Below, in pieces: positions 51,541 through 52,123 of a stretch of 52,123 nucleotides of DNA; position 1 is the stretch's first letter, and the number at the start of each line of letters is the position of its first letter. This DNA is from Clostridiales bacterium (lineage in GTDB: Bacteria; Bacillota; Clostridia; Lachnospirales; Lachnospiraceae). Location of the stretch: contig JAHAJA010000030.1 in assembly GCA_018372435.1 (NCBI GenBank), forward strand, positions 1 through 52,123. Reading direction: 5' to 3'. A program made the position numbers and the translations under genes. The notes beneath the pieces were generated by a model. The model was not told the DNA's origin. It saw only the letters and a list, made by a program, of their open reading frames with translations, and searched no databases.

Positions 51541-51873
51541 CATGCCATTAGCAAGGTGTTTTGATAGCTATAAGTTTCAATGTCTTATAACACAAAAAAG
51601 ACGCGAGGCAAATACCTAGCGTCTTTTTATCAACATAAAAGCGTAAATTAATCTTATGTACGTCACACAATACTAGATAATCTTATTCCGATTATCTAAT
51701 ACAAGTATATAAAACATAAGATACTCGCATTATTTATCTAGTCGGATTTCACTCCAACCGGGATAGACAAAAGATACTATACTTGCTAAATGGCATTCAA
51801 AAAACATTGCATATACAAACTAACGTTGTTATGCTTCTGAATGTGTTGTTAAGTTTCCATTTAAATTAGCAAG
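51541..51873 (-). promoter_or_regulatory. Attenuator leader with three mutually exclusive pairing segments
   Basis: Segment 1 (51873-51857, CTTGCTAATTTAAATGG in RNA sense) overlaps the end of the upstream ORF. Segment 2 (51795-51782, TGCCATTTAGCAAG) can pair with segment 1 (one bulge) or with segment 3 (51555-51541, CTTGCTAATGGCATG, one bulge). Segments 1 and 3 share CTTGCTAA. The terminator (51595-51628) lies between 2 and 3. This is the logic of ribosome-mediated attenuation, where a stalled ribosome on the upstream ORF hides segment 1 and frees segment 2. Which alternative allows read-through needs folding. Confidence 0.65.
51595..51628 (-). terminator. Intrinsic terminator in the Lsa-like leader
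   Basis: AAAAAGACGCGAGG (51595-51608) pairs with CCTAGCGTCTTTTT (51615-51628), one mismatch, loop 6. On the minus strand the stem is followed by TTTTTTGTG. It lies about 90 bases before the start codon, within the transcribed leader. Confidence 0.9.
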
Positions 51874-51886
51874 TAATAATAATCAT
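51866..51886 (-). CDS. Leader peptide MIIITC upstream of the Lsa-like gene
   Basis: A 6-codon ORF (Met-Ile-Ile-Ile-Thr-Cys, stop TAA) with GGAGGG 6 bases before the ATG, in a transcript predicted to start near 51954. It is far too short to be detected by ordinary gene finding. Its last codons lie in pairing segment 1 of the leader. It resembles leader peptides that control ABC-F resistance genes in Firmicutes by drug-induced ribosome stalling. Confidence 0.75.
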   Translation of the reverse strand: MIIITC

Positions 51887-51960
51887 CTTCGTCCCTCCAT
51901 ACTATGTAAACAAATTCTTATTTATAGTTTACACTTAGCTTTCTTTTCATTTATATATGT

Positions 51961-51989
51961 ATAATATCTTACGAATTCCCATCTGTCAA
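51961..51989 (-). promoter_or_regulatory. Sigma-A promoter of the Lsa-like gene
   Basis: On the minus strand a perfect TTGACA (51989-51984), a 17-base spacer and TATTAT (51966-51961). Transcription would start near 51954, giving a leader of about 450 bases to the ATG at 51505. Confidence 0.85.
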
Positions 51990-52070
51990 CCATAATCTCC
52001 TTATTTTAGTAATATGTATCACTATTCTAAATTGTAAATTTAAATTCGACCCTACCTCTTCATACATATA

Positions 52071-52116
52071 GAAGTTAGTCTTTCAAACTATATAGTGGAA
52101 GTAAGTCTTTCAAACT
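52071..52116. repeat. Two 19-bp direct repeats at the right end
   Basis: GAAGTTAGTCTTTCAAACT (52071-52089) and GAAGTAAGTCTTTCAAACT (52098-52116) differ by one base and lie 27 bp apart. They are upstream of the Lsa-like promoter by about 85 bases. More copies may lie beyond the window. Possible operator or tandem-repeat edge; unknown. Confidence 0.8.
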
Positions 52117-52123
52117 TTTGATA

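Overview
The window looks like chromosomal DNA of a low-GC, Gram-positive anaerobe, most likely a Lachnospiraceae-type clostridium (Clostridium phytofermentans / Lachnoclostridium relatives). The reasons are the AT-rich sequence, strong AGGAGG-type ribosome binding sites, an oxygen-independent class III ribonucleotide reductase, a PyrK/PyrD dihydroorotate dehydrogenase, a Lachnospiraceae-style Tad-like pilus cluster, lipoproteins with lipoboxes, and no outer-membrane genes. The species is inferred, not proven. I see no rRNA, tRNA, CRISPR, prophage or insertion sequence. Most genes are on the minus strand.

Layout, left to right. 0-11 kb: an M18 aminopeptidase and a Cys-rich miniprotein (+). 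They converge on a minus operon of an Uup-type ABC-F ATPase, a GlgX-like protein that has lost its catalytic residues, and a TraX-like membrane protein. A divergent plus set follows: a YkpA/YbiT-type ABC-F, an HD-GYP c-di-GMP phosphodiesterase, and a CNNM/HlyC membrane protein. 11-17 kb: two paralogous, translationally coupled beta-helix proteins of unknown role, and a large membrane-anchored protein with 14 hexapeptide NNQQPY repeats. 17-23.4 kb: a response regulator and histidine kinase next to a YfjL-like protein and a MacB/FtsX-type ABC transporter. The transporter operon has 11-bp-phased direct repeats in its promoter region. 23.7-30.8 kb: an eight-gene Tad/Flp-type pilus or secretion operon (degenerate ParA-like TadZ, CpaF/TadA ATPase, TadB/C membrane protein, four small single-span proteins, one unknown).

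31-36 kb: a lipoprotein, and a YbaN-CydD-CydC-like exporter operon driven by a near-consensus promoter overlapped by a perfect 16-bp palindrome. 36-47 kb: biosynthesis. pyrK-pyrD-(CD3324-like HTH)-pyrE-(50-aa membrane protein) is followed upstream by ilvE, folA, thyA, and an NrdD with a fused C-terminal glutaredoxin-like domain. Two NrdR-like boxes lie just upstream of the nrdD promoter. Then come hflX and a TPR lipoprotein. 47.5-48 kb: a 125-bp tandem repeat made of small palindromes; a diverged relative lies at the left end of the window. 48-52 kb: two more ABC-F ATPases, the second of the Lsa/CplR antibiotic-resistance type.

The most notable signal is the leader of the Lsa-like gene. It has a near-perfect promoter, a 6-codon upstream ORF (MIIITC) with its own Shine-Dalgarno, a strong intrinsic terminator, and three mutually exclusive complementary segments, one of which overlaps the end of the upstream ORF. 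This is the architecture of ribosome-mediated attenuation. The hairpin repeat family, the catalytically dead GlgX, the beta-helix pair, the NrdD-redoxin fusion and tandem repeats grown across stop codons are also worth a second look.
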